Source of the DNA: Undaria pinnatifida
Lineage: Eukaryota > Sar > Phaeophyceae > Laminariales > Alariaceae
Reading direction: 5' to 3'
DNA length: 64,000 nt
NCBI GenBank assembly: GCA_012845835.1
Contig: JABAKD010000005.1
Span: forward strand, 5,956,655 to 6,020,654
The notes below the pieces were generated by a model that saw only the letters and a program-made list of their open reading frames with translations, was not told where the DNA came from and made no database searches. The stretch's first letter is position 1, and each line of letters opens with the position of its first letter. Below are positions 1 through 9,860 of this stretch, one piece after another. Both the position numbers and the translations under genes were made by a program.

Positions 1-1171
1 ATTCTTGTCAAGCACCTCACTTTGGGAGATCAATACCTCGCCCAAAACCTGCTTTTGAAAATACGTGAAAGCACAATCCGACCAACAGTCCGGTGGTCTA
101 GTCTAGATATACAACCAATCAATTTGTTTGGAGAACACACAGTTGGTATGCCAACGATATCGAGTACTTCGTCACGGGAGAGGCTTCGTCAGCCGTGATC
201 AAGGTGTGTTCTCAACCCATGCTTCACCTATCGTAGTACGTGTCGCAAGTCTACAGTACTATCTCTCTGAAACAACCAAAACTTACTTCATTCAGTCCGG
301 TCGCAACCGGAGTACTTCAACCCAACCTCACGGCAAGCTTGGCATTTGTATTTCCATCGAAAGTTTGCCGCAAGATCGTCGAAGTAGCGGTATTCAAATC
401 CCCGCAAAACAACTTTCAGCATACGACCTTATCTCGCAAATTAATCACTAGCCTTTGCCTTGACCAACTCGGCGTGAGATGTGCCTGGTACTGTTGGTAA
501 CTTCAACCCGACACAATACTAAGAAGAATAAAATAAAATGGAGCCACCCTTTCCCTATGCTTTCAAGTCGTATGTAAATGGTTATTCCACTATAAGCGAG
601 ATTCAATGAAAACCCACTGTCCTATATGTACCCCTTTGCTTACATGTACCGCATTCAAGACACACGTCACCGGAACCATTCAACGAAAAAAGGCTTTGAA
701 CATGCGTACCACTCTGCTTCCACGCCCCATGCTATCAAACTACAACAAACAGCTATCTGGCTTGCGAAGCCGCAGCTCGACTTGTTCAAAAACAAGCTAG
801 AATGTCTCGCACAAGCCGAACATGTCAACGCGTCCAACTACAGCACGTACCACGCACGTATACTGCTGTGGAAACCCCGTTTTGGGCCTCCAGGAACTGA
901 CTTCTCTTGACCCAACATACCAGTTTCACTGGGGAGGAAATACTCGGACATGCTCAAAACCTCCGGGGATAATTCTGGGTAAATTACCAATGGTTTCGAT
1001 TACCCTGCCGAGTAAAACGGGGGTTTCGGGCCGAAACAAATACCAAAACAAATAGTTTACGGGATCCTAAAAGACTACAGTTCCTACACCAGCAGTAGTA
1101 GTTTGACGTGAACTAGAATACAAATATTCAAATCAAACTAGAAGAAAAAAAAAAAAAACGACGGTATGCTC

Positions 1172-1262
1172 CTAAAAGTCATCCCAGAACTGGGCGGGCA
1201 TGATCTTCCCCAACCCGCCCTCCCAACGGAGGACGAACCCTACCAAGAAGCCCTCGTCCAAC
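1172..1262 (-). CDS. Last exon of the R1'' paralogue
   Basis: Acceptor CTCTAG precedes the exon. Twenty-nine codons plus TAG, ending in PAQFWDDF. It differs from the other two copies at three residues (R for H, G for A, I for T). Confidence 0.6.
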
Positions 1263-2173
1263 CTAGAGTGAGGCGCATTTTCCAAAAAAAAACAAAGGTA
1301 CCCCTCTGATTTAAGGCCCGCATGTCGCCCAACAACAAAAACTCGCGAGACTCCTAAACGGCTACGCAGCCCGACTTGTTGCAAAAAAAAGGAACTAAAT
1401 CGTGAAGGCCAAGCACGATTGTACAACTAAGTATGTCATCAGGTACGCGTTGTAGAAATCTATTTTCAGGCCTCCAGGAACTAACTTCTGGACGTAGTAT
1501 ACTTGTTATACTCGGTGGGAAAATACTAGAGAACGTTCGGAAAAATCTGGGGATAATTGGGGGAGCGTGTATCGGTACTTGTGACTACCTCGCCGGGGAA
1601 AAAGGTTCTTGGGGACCTAAACACTCAGTTTCCGGCGTCCTAAAAATGTACTTCGTAATAATTACTGCAGGCCATACCGGCAGTTAGTTGGCCTAAACTA
1701 AGAAAAAAATACAGCCAACAGTGTGGGTAGTTGGCCTAAACTACAAACTACTTATCAAAACAAAACATCAGCGAAAAACGGTTTTACCCTCTACACCCGT
1801 AGAACCGGCGTTTTCCCTACCTCTACACATTCTCGCCGAACGTAGCACACCAGTGTATCCGTCTACCTCCATGCCCGCGTGCGAGGCTAGGTTTAGTCGT
1901 GTCTTGCAGCGGCAGCAGAGAGGCATCGACCCCGACCGCAAACACGCGGATCCACCCCAGAACCGAGTGGCGAGACTGCCATTCGGTATACGCTTCTAGT
2001 TATCAGGGCTGTGGCACCACTGCTGTTGCCCTACCCTCCATCGTCTGCCAATCGGTGGCCACCTACAGCCCATGTACAGTAGTTGCTTATGCCTTCATAC
2101 GGTGTCGGCCTATTCTAGCCTATCACCATGCATCGATGGTGGTCGAAACGTATGATGGTTGGTCGTAACACAC

Positions 2174-2268
2174 TTGTGCTCATTAAAAGTGGGCCACACT
2201 GCGGAGAGTGTCACTGTATCCGCCTCGCCGTCAAAACAGTCGACAAACCACTTCCAGACACCCGCTGC
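2174..2268 (-). CDS. Penultimate exon of the R1'' paralogue (95 nt)
   Basis: Acceptor CCGTAG, donor GTGTGT. It is exactly as long as the R1 and R1' exons (95 nt), has no indel, and shares W-x-WF, CFDG and the PTF-x-x-H ending, although overall protein identity is only moderate. Equal length with many substitutions is the signature of a coding exon. Confidence 0.7.
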
Positions 2269-2906
2269 CTACGGTTTATTGCAGAGCGGATATGTTGAAA
2301 GTGGGCGGACGTTGTCGAAAGGAAAACGAAGCCAGAGATATTGATTCTTGTCACACAAAATGACTTTTGAAAAGCGAGACGATAAGCTCCACACGCCCCA
2401 GATATCTAGTCTATATCAATCGCGAGTGGGCTGGGCCTTGCTGACCTGCTAGAATATTTGGCAGGATGGATTTAGTCGGGATCAATCAATAGGCGTGCGC
2501 AAACCGCTCGTAAATCGGACTGTACGCGAAGGGTCAGGAGCGACAACAAAATCTCTTACGTCTGTCGACTACCGGTAAGCGGCCGATCACACAGCACATG
2601 TCGTCAGCAATAATACCAGGATTGACACGTCTGGCGCACTTTGGCGGCCTACGTGGTGATACAAATCCACGGTTCATCGTCTTGACTTAAAATGGACCTC
2701 CACCACGGCCCCAGACCACAATTCAACCCCTCCCTCCATTGAATTGTTTCTGGCACTGATCCGACTTGAACCATCAGTGAGCATCGCTGGCCCGGGCTAA
2801 ACTGCGGCAAAGCTTGGTCAACGCGAGGTTCACCGGAGTACTGTAGTACTCGTAGCTGTATGGAACATCACCTCCAATGGACCACAGCTGTGCTAGAGCA
2901 TCTTAC

Positions 2907-3014
2907 CTCTTGCGAAACGTCCTCCTTCTCCGTCTGCCCCTCGTCAACATACATTGGCCAAAGCCACAACAAATCCCCGGAGGTACACTGCCCTGCCGAC
3001 GCGGAAGGGTCGGC
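2907..3014 (-). CDS. Exon of the R1'' paralogue matching the PMDVDE exon
   Basis: Acceptor TTCTCAG and donor GAG|GTAAGA match the R1 splice sites in position. Thirty-six codons against 35. The shared centre is PM-x-VDE. It lies 54 bases from the copia LTR, so the element landed in the intron just upstream. Confidence 0.55.
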
Positions 3015-3067
3015 CTGAGAAGCGCACAACAGCGGGGGACAATACGACGATCAGGGGCGAATAATAG

Positions 3068-3326
3068 ATCTCTAAAGGTGTACACGTAGCTGGCGCGGGA
3101 AGGCGTGATGATGACTCAAGACGGTGACACATAACTCTTTCTTATATTATCCAGCCGTCGAGTGACAGCTCGTGGCGATTCATGCAAGGAAGCAATCGGT
3201 GAAACAAACCTCCTATCCCTCCAGCTGAGTGTCCCCTCATACCTTGTACATAAATCCTTTATCAATGGTGGAGCTCCCCCATATAAAAATGGATCCTAAC
3301 CGCCGTGTTCATAAGGACAACCGACA
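3068..3326 (-). repeat. 3' LTR of the minus-strand copia element
   Basis: Aligns end to end with 9220-9475 with scattered substitutions and small indels. On the minus strand the outer edge reads TGTCGGTTGTCC, a normal TG start directly after the purine tract. The shared sequence also runs past TACA by about 11 bases at the other end, so that edge is uncertain. Confidence 0.85.
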
Positions 3327-3933
3327 TCCCCCTCCTCATTATACACGGCAAACATACTGATATCGCCCCTGCTCTGTATAACAAGGCACGAAATCGCAGG
3401 GTTGATCTATCGCAATATCATAATTAACGCAAACCAATCTCAGACCAAACTCGAAAACCAAAAACGCAATATGAAAACTCAACTCGTCCATTCAAAAATC
3501 AAAGTCTCTAATCATCCAATTCTTAAACAAAATAACAACAGCCTTGCACTGGAAACATCAAACACTCTTGAAAATAATGCCCAGGAAAACGGCACCATTC
3601 TCGAAATTAGCCACAGAAAACGGCCTTTTTCTTCGGATTTATGGCTCAAATAAACTCTCTGATGATCCCCGACTCAATAGAGCAAAAACCCCCGGCATTT
3701 TCTTCGGATTTATGGCTCAAATAAACTCACTGATTATCCCCAACTCGAAATTAGCAACAGAAAACCGATCTAGCTGTACTCCGCACGCTGCACGACGAAC
3801 CACACGGGGCGGCAGGACATTTGGCACTACTCAAAAACACAATTTCGAATAACCAAATAGCTCTCGGAAAAACTGACGATTAAAATCAGTACTCTGAAAT
3901 CAAGATATAACTATCCTCAACCCGAAAAACGCA
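3327..3933 (-). other. 3' untranslated region of the copia element with a tandem repeat
   Basis: A+T-rich region between the RNase H stop and the 3' LTR. It holds a 75-bp tandem duplication (3627-3673 and 3702-3748 share a run starting TTCTTCGGATTTATGGCTCA). Its minus strand is rich in TTTTCGAG and GAGATT words, similar to the 3' region of the other copia element at 48480-48920. Confidence 0.6.
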
Positions 3934-4338
3934 TCAAATGTTCATAAGCAAATCCCGGTGATAGCAAGAAGTCATGTAGTCGAGCGGCTTTGTCAAGGTG
4001 TCTGCATGCTGATCATCTGACTCGACATGAGTAATAACATACTCCCCCTTAAAAATAAGCTCCCGCAAAAAGTGGTGTCGTACGTCAGTGTGCTTCGAGT
4101 TCGACGTGCACACTGGGTTTTGTGCCAGGTTCTTCGCCCCCTCGTTATCCTCGAAAACCGTAATGCACGACGTACCAAACCCCGGAAAAATGGAATTCCA
4201 CACATGCCGCAAGAACATCGCCTCCTTAATGGCGTCTGCCAGTGCTACATACTCGGCCTCAGGGGTCGAGAGGGTGACACATTTCCGGGTTCTCAAAAAC
4301 CGGCACTCACATATGCCCGCACACATTATAGCACCATC
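3934..4338 (-). pseudogene. Copia RNase H domain
   Basis: Typical C-terminal copia RNase H: CVTLSTPEAEYVALADA (the Glu of EAEY is the usual active-site acidic residue), FEDNEGA with its active-site Asp, and the conserved tail KHTDVRHHFLRE followed by HADTLTKPL. It ends at a stop at 3934. The start belongs to an upstream polyprotein frame, because the tandem duplication at 4339 interrupts continuity. Confidence 0.85.
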
Positions 4339-4730
4339 TGAAACTGACCTCCTGTCAGCGGCTTTGCTGGCGTAGTCAGCATCTGCAAACGCTACCAGCT
4401 CAAGCCCATTCCCCTTCTAGAACGTAATATCAAAAATACTCGTAGAAACGACATACTCCAAAATACCAATCGCTGTCCTCCAGTGTACCTCCCTAGGCTG
4501 ATTCGCGTACCTTGCTACCGCTCTCACCGCGTTGAAACTGACCTCCTGTCAGCGGCTTTGCTGGCGTAGTCAGTATCTTACGCTACCAGGTCAAGCCCAT
4601 TCCCCTTCTAGAACGTAATATCAAAATCACTCGTAGAAAAGACATACTCAAAAATACCAATCGCTGTCCTCCAGTGTACCTCCCTAGGCTGATTCGCGTA
4701 CCTTGCTACCGCTCTCACCGCGTTTGCAAT
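4339..4730 (-). repeat. Tandem duplication of about 194 bp inside the copia RT-RNase H region
   Basis: The segment beginning GAAACTGACCTCCTGTCAGC occurs at 4339 and again at 4534, each followed by nearly the same ~190 bases. The second copy duplicates the RT C-terminus/RNase H junction and disrupts the polyprotein. Confidence 0.85.
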
Positions 4731-5700
4731 ATCCGGTCGTGTTTGGTTCGCAAGCCACATCAAACATCCTACCAACTCGCGAAAAGGCCAAGCACCCACA
4801 GTTGCATTCTTGTCGAAATCCTCGAGTTTTAGACCAGTCGAAAGTGGGATATTCCTCCCAGAACTAACCTTAAACCTCGCCGCGGTGTTTTCAGCGAATC
4901 TTGTTGCGAAATCGTCAAAGTACCAGTATCCCAATCCCTTGAAGAACGACAACCAGCACACCACCGCAACTCGCCCAGATTGTTGATCGGAACAAGGCGG
5001 TTAAGATCTTCAGAAAACTGGTCGCATCTAGCCTTACGCCCTACTTCAAAATATCATCCAAATGCACTACTGTTACTATGGAAACAGAGCCCGACTCGAA
5101 CAATCGCAAGACACACGCATCACTTAGGCTCTGCTCAAATCCAAGATTCTTCATGTGGGTGATAAGATGGTTGTGCCACGACCTCGACGCTTGTTTCAAA
5201 CCGTAGAGACTGCGATTCAGCCTGACTATTTTACCGGACATTTCGCCACAACCAGGGGGTAGTTGCATAAAGACATTCTCTTCCAGACTTGACTTAACGA
5301 ATGCTTGCTCGGAATCGAAATGACACAAATCCAAACCCAAATCACACGCAATAGCACCCAACAAACGAAAACACGACGCAGCAGGCGTCGGGGCAAAAGT
5401 TAAAAAAAAAACAATACCTTCACGCTGCTTAAAACCCCGTGCCACCAGTCTCGCCTTCGCTCGAACCACATAGCCATGCTAGTTGGACTTCCAGGCGAAC
5501 ACCCATTTCGCCGAGATGACGTTCAGTCCGTCTGGTTGCTACATCTCCCCAAACGTTCCCGCGCTCGCCAGTCCACGGTACTCCTTTTTCATCGCCTGCA
5601 TCCAAATAGCCGAATACTCATCCGCACATGCATCAGCATACGCGTTCGGCGTTGAAAGCTCGCTCACCGGGCTTGTGGGAAGAGGTGGACTATCGTGCGG
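4608..5700 (-). pseudogene. Copia reverse transcriptase
   Basis: Order on the minus strand: EYSAIWMQAMKKEYRGL at the RT start, KARLVARGFKQREG, FAPTPAAS, DLCHFDSEQAFVKSSLEE, LYGLKQASRSWHNHL and the catalytic box VVHLDDIL (YVDD in most copia elements; Leu replaces Val). The connection domain (GCLMWLANQTRPDIANAV) follows at 4608-4964 after a frame break. Several frame changes make it non-functional. Confidence 0.88.
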
Positions 5701-5704
5701 CAGG

Positions 5705-6270
5705 GATTGGTGAAAAAGCACGTGATCTATGCCTTCACTCGCTGCCATTAACGACAGCGGCCCATGCCCCGCAGCCTCTCGATGCCGCGCAGTCTCGCTC
5801 CTAGTCCTGTCTAGCTGCATATCGTCACTACCCGGGCCCGCCGCAGCCCCTCGGTGTCGAACTGTCCCCCCCCTGGTCCTGCCCCGCTGCACACCGTCAT
5901 CTTCCGGGCCCGGGTTGTAACTACCCAGCTCCCGGGCAGCACGCCTTGAAAGCTGTGGCTGCAGTGGCTGTTCCGGCGGGAACGGCGGTGACGACGGCGG
6001 TGGTGGCGGCAGCGTTGACCGCGGCGGCGGTGACGGTGGCGGTGGCAGCGGCGGTGACGTTGACGGCGGCTGTGACGGCGACGGTGACGGTGGCGGCGGT
6101 GTCGGTGGCGGCGGTGGCGGCAGCGGCGGTGGTGACGGCGGTTGCGGTGGCAACGGCGAGAACGGTGGCGGTGGCTCGAACCAAGATCTGGGATCTCCCA
6201 GAGGCTCCGGCGTACCTGGGGACGGCGGCGGCGACGTTGGCGGTGGAGAGCTCTTCTCCTCCGGAGGCAT
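5705..6270 (-). pseudogene. Proline-rich linker between copia integrase and RT
   Basis: The frame is open and very rich in Pro and Ser (PPPSP runs), then becomes charged (DDGVQRGRTRGGTVRHRG) before joining the RT domain. Copia polyproteins normally have a variable Pro/Ser-rich linker here. The DNA is a degenerate GGCGGTGGC-type repeat, which also opens the other five frames (shadow frames at 5811-6322 are not genes). Confidence 0.7.
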
Positions 6271-6288
6271 ATTTTTGAAACAACTTTC

Positions 6289-7068
6289 TCAGTGGTTGTT
6301 TCCACCATTCAGGTAGAAACAATTCCCCGCCTTGGGTTCCGACTTTAGGGTCCTCCTTACATGGTGATAGCCCGGCTTCAGGAACGGGAGGAGCCGCGCA
6401 AACGGCAGCCTCCCGTGGAACTTCCGGTATGGCGAGTGCATTTCCAGCTTGTCTCTGACCCTTGCCGTCGTGTCGATCAACTCGCTGGCGTACTTATACG
6501 CCTCAGCCCAGAGGGGCTGCGTCAGCGGCATCTTCGCGTCGCCAAACAAACGGGGGGGCTCCAGACGGGACGCCATATCAAGCTCGAGCGTCATGGCTAT
6601 TCGACGCTAAACCACATCGTCGTGCTTCGGGGAGTTGACAGGCGTGTACTCGCGGCGAATCCCACGGTCGTTGAGTAACGCCACGAACTCCGGCTTAGTA
6701 AATTCCGTGCCGTTGTCCAAGCGAATGCACTCGACGATGGACGGGGTACTCCTGGCGTTAACGTCGGCCAGAAAACCAGTGAAGGCCATCGGGACGTCGA
6801 AATACGGCCATCTCATCCCCGAGTAGTCGTCGACAATCATCATCAAGTACTGCGCGTCGCCGGCAGATCTAGGCTGTTACTCCCATAGATCCACGAAGAT
6901 ACGCTCCAGAGGCATGGTGGAGTGGCACTCGGTCGTCCACCGTACCGCCATCCTCCCCCCCTTCGCTTCGAAATACCCAGCACACGGAACCAACTCCCCC
7001 AAAAAATTAATTCCCATCTGCCGCGCCGTTTTTCGCAGGTTATCAGCATCGGAATGTGCGAGGGAAAC
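6289..7068 (-). pseudogene. Copia integrase, catalytic Glu replaced by a stop
   Basis: Minus-strand order: a degenerate GAG-pre-integrase end (VPCAGYFEAKGGRM), PLERIFVDLWE with the first acidic residue, IVDDYSGMRW, RLDNGTEF with the second Asp, and EYTPVNSPKHDDVV. The codon that should encode the catalytic Glu of the VV-E-RR motif is TAG (6609-6607), followed in frame by RRIAMTLELDMASRLEPP and the C-terminal integrase region to 6289. Another stop follows VDLWE. Confidence 0.85.
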
Positions 7069-7712
7069 TTAATCGTCGTCAATATCAATTCTCCCCATGT
7101 TTCCGGGGGCCAATACGGCGGCAGCAATCGGGGTCTCAATTACTCTAGTGGCCTCTACAAAAGACCCAGCGTCCTTACGCAAGAAGGACAAAACTCCATC
7201 CAACATATGAACTCCTTCAGCGTCGAGCGAGACAGTGCATTTCGGCATGACGGCATGGAGCGAGAACAAGTTAAATTGCACACCAGGTACATAAGCTACG
7301 TCAAAAAGCTTGACCTGAACATCTCCCTGCTTGCAATGCATTATCATCGGTGTTTTTCCAAAACAAAGCACCCGCGGCGAACTCATGTCGCCTACTACCA
7401 AAGTACTCCTACCAGGAGAGGGGTTTTACAACCTACCATGCCAACGGGGTTACCAGTTTCGTGAAAGGTAGACCCCGAATCAGCTACCCACTGCTCTCTC
7501 CCATTCCCCCCAAAAATACCGCTACGACCATCCTTGTCTTTTTGTGTAAACTGCGAGGTAAGAAGATGTGGGTTGAACGTAGGCGCACAACTTCCGTCGT
7601 TCTTCTGCTCGTGGGAATTGTTCGAAAAGAACTGTGGTGGGGGAACTACGGTTAAGGTGTACCCATCACTGCCAGAGGGTGCCTCTTGTACCCAGCCACG
7701 ACCATAGTGCAT
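7069..7712 (-). pseudogene. Copia aspartic protease and pre-integrase region
   Basis: WVADSGSTFHETGNP is the retropepsin active site (DSG) of copia elements. Downstream come VKLFDVAYVPGVQFNLFSLH and CTVSLDAEGVHML, the conserved C-terminal half of the protease. The two parts are in different frames, meeting near 7398. Confidence 0.85.
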
Positions 7713-7752
7713 GGTGCGGGGTATTATTGAGCTGTAAAAGGGACAGCCACGT

Positions 7753-9061
7753 TCATATGTGTGGGGAAATGGGGCACTCCGCTACGTAGTGACCCGCCCG
7801 GTGGCATGTGTAACACATCCCCTTCTGTTTCCGTGGAGCTGGATTCGGCGGGGGACTCCAGCCCGTCGGATTTCCCACCGGCGGCGGGAGCATCGGCGGC
7901 ATAACAATTGACAGTGGGTCGGTAAGTACCCAACCCATTGCAGGAACCTGTCCCCCCGTCCCAAATGGATTTGGGCCAGAGTTGTCCCAACAACTTTGCT
8001 CTGGGTGACCGTGTTGCTGCTGCTGCTGCTGCTGATGATGTTGTTGCTGCTGCTGCTGCTGCTGCTGGAATTGCTGCTGCTGCTGCTGGAATTGCTGCTG
8101 CTGCTGGTTGTACCTCCCCCCTCTCTTGTTGCTCCCTCGACTACCTGAACCTGTGCCTGCTCCACCGACAGGCTACACAGCGCCGGTATATAAGGCATGC
8201 AGAGCTACCCCCACTTTTACTCCAAACGCCTTGGTCACCGTCTTTTTTTCTAGCTTATCATTCACGCATGCGTCCCGAATAATCTCGTCGATTTCGGAAC
8301 GAGGGATTGACGGGCAAGATATAATCGATTTGGTCCGGATTGTGTACATTGACGAAAGGTTGGTGACGATGTGCCTGTTCACCTCTTGTACACTTTTCCC
8401 ACAACCAAGCATGGCCAATTCATCGACCGCCTTATCAACTCTACCGAGGAACACAAGGGGGTCCACTCCCTCCTCCATGTGTATTGCCTCAAATTCTCTC
8501 TTCAGCCTGTGGGTTGCTGCTAGGGTTCTCGGCATGTAATAGTTCTCTTGCTCCTGCCATGCGCCACTTGGCGACTTGGCTTGCTGCATGCGAAATTCTG
8601 CGATGGCATACCCAGTCATTTGAGCCCATCAACAATCCCTACACCACACCCGCATCAATAATCTCTTTCGGTGTGTGTCTCTGTTCCAATTCTTCCTGGG
8701 ACACATTGATGTCACCTACCATCACAGGATTATCGGTTGCCTGGAGGACGTGTAGACAACCAATTGATGAAAATATGCCTGGAAATTGCTACGCCACATT
8801 CCAAAGCGCGCCTCTGCGTCATCAAACTTGGGGGTTTTTAGTTGAGACCAATTCACACGAGACAGAGAAAGTTGCGACGTGCTTGGTTGGGCTGCCAGCC
8901 CAGATGTTGGCACAGCAGGGAACGATGTAGAATGCCTCGCTTGCTTCTCCGCTCTTCCCCCCCTCGGCCCCCTTAGCGACCTCAGGGTGCAGCACGTCCC
9001 TCTCGGCGCGCAGCTTCTGCTCCTCTACTTTCCTTCGCAGGACCTCGATTTCCTGTTTCAT
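7753..9061 (-). pseudogene. Copia gag with zinc knuckle
   Basis: Starts with a short helical segment (MKQEIEVLRRKVEEQKLRAE). It continues in another frame as NWSQLKTPKFDDAEARFGMW and a UBN2-type gag core (8173-8619: FEAIHMEEGVDPLVFLGRVD, AMLGCGKSVQEVNRHIVTNL). A glutamine-rich stretch encoded by CAG repeats (about 8014-8108) precedes the zinc knuckle CYTCHRAGHYVAEC (CX2CX4HX4C, intact). At least three frame breaks. Confidence 0.85.
8014..8108. repeat. CTG/CAG trinucleotide repeat inside copia gag
   Basis: CTG runs with TTG and GAT interruptions on the plus strand, polyQ on the coding strand. Similar CAG tracts occur in the unrelated R1 gene exons. Confidence 0.85.
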
Positions 9062-9219
9062 CTCTTGTATCTCTCTCTCTGCTCTCTCTCTCTGCTAACA
9101 CGCTCGCCTCAATGTTTTGACCATCGTGATCTGACATGTTTGGCTTTTCCTCACATCTACAGGCTTGCCTTGGCTGGTCTTACCAATAGAAATCAACCGG
9201 CTCACTTGTGTGTTGATAT

Positions 9220-9475
9220 ATCTCTAAAGGTGTACACGTAGCTGGCGCGGGAAGGCGTGGTGATGACTCAAGACGGTGACACAGAACTCTCTTGCATTAT
9301 CCAGCCGTCGAGTGACATCTCGTGGCGATTCATGCAAGGAAGCAATCGGCGAAATAAACCTCCCATTTCTCCCGCTGAATGTCCCCTTATTTCTTATACA
9401 TGAATCCCTCATCAATACGCGGAACTCCCTCGTATAAAATGGATCCTAACCGCCGTGTTCATAAGGACAACCAAC
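9220..9475 (-). repeat. 5' LTR of the minus-strand copia element
   Basis: Matches 3068-3326. It contains the same CGTATAAAATGG segment (TATA-like on the plus strand) and the same end AAGGACAACC. The outer edge reads GTTGGTTGTCC on the minus strand against TGTCGGTTGTCC in the other LTR, so the terminal TG is mutated. Confidence 0.85.
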
Positions 9476-9860
9476 TCCCAAACATATATTTTGTTGGTTA
9501 TACGAAGTATAGAACTACCCACTGGCCCACGTAGTCACGTTACTACGTAGCTCAGTGGGTAGTGCTATACAACCAACTAAAGAATGTCGTGAGTTCGAGT
9601 CCCACCGACTTCGTATTTCCGTTTTTTTCCGGGAAAAGCCGAAAGGAAATACCGTCTTTGCGAGCGTGCGCGCTGGAGACGTGAATGGTTATGATAGTTT
9701 GCTCCTTAGTACTACCGTAGTGCGTGACGAGGGGGGAGAGCCCCGGAGATCCCTGTTACGAAGTCGGTGAGAGTCAATTGGCGGACTCCCAAACATATAT
9801 TTTGTTGGTGATATAGGACTGCCCACTGAGTCACGTGACTACGTAGCTCAGGGGGTAGTT
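9476..9860 (+). repeat. Tandem tRNA-like (SINE-like) repeat
   Basis: The motif ACTCCCAAACATATATTTTG occurs at about 9476 and 9786, each followed by ACTGCCCACTG-type sequence and TACGTAGCTCAG-GGGTAG. The latter fits a pol III A box. The first unit also has a B-box-like AGTTCGAGTCC about 43 bases downstream, the normal tRNA spacing. The intervening bases do not fold as an anticodon stem, so this is a tRNA-derived element rather than a tRNA gene. A short inverted repeat (CACCGACTTCGTA near 9604, TACGAAGTCGGTG near 9759) lies inside the first unit. Confidence 0.5.

Larger units (their letters stand above)
1172..3014 (-). pseudogene. Diverged paralogue of the unknown R1 gene, C-terminal exons only
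   Basis: Three exons can be placed by comparison with the R1 copy. Exon 2907-3014 (36 codons) ends at a GAG|GTAAG donor like its counterpart. Exon 2174-2268 (95 nt) contains GVWKWFVDCFDGEAD and ends FNEH, with the last codon split by the intron. Exon 1172-1262 encodes LDEGFLVGFVLRWEGGLGK and ends AQFWDDF plus stop, and the split codon completes correctly (Lys). A fourth exon around 2620-2790 is recognisable (PETIQWREG, then LYHHVGRQSAP) but carries a one-base deletion and a further frame change, so this copy is probably a pseudogene. The upstream half was lost or displaced by the copia insertion at 3068. Function is unknown. Confidence 0.6.
1..3067. repeat. R1'' - old, partial copy of segmental duplication block R1
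   Basis: Bases 1-1265 align with about 85-90 percent identity to 19971-21218 and 53094-54320. Bases 1770-3067 align more weakly but in the same order to 21400-22980 and 54500-55890, including the exons listed separately. Between them lies a partly different stretch (1270-1770) that repeats a fragment of the 885-1080 segment around 1465-1600. The block ends abruptly at 3067, where the copia LTR starts, so the upstream half of the R1 gene is missing here. It is the oldest of three R1 copies and the most useful for telling exon from intron. Confidence 0.8.
3068..9475 (-). mobile_element. Ty1/copia LTR retrotransposon, complete in layout, inactive
   Basis: Two direct LTRs (3068-3326 and 9220-9475) bound an internal region read on the minus strand in copia order: gag, protease, integrase, reverse transcriptase, RNase H. 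A purine-rich tract (minus strand of 3327-3340) sits just inside the left LTR, as expected for the polypurine tract of a minus-strand element. The frame is broken many times, the integrase catalytic Glu is a stop codon, and the RT/RNase H part has an internal duplication. The LTRs differ at many positions, so the insertion is old. The flanks do not show a clear target-site duplication. Confidence 0.9.

Noticed and set aside
5811-6348. Several 100-165-codon frames rich in R/H, A/T or V/A
   Set aside because: Alternative frames of the Pro-rich copia linker.
9538-9612. A tRNA gene
   Set aside because: A-box and B-box words are present at the right spacing, but acceptor and anticodon stems do not pair.
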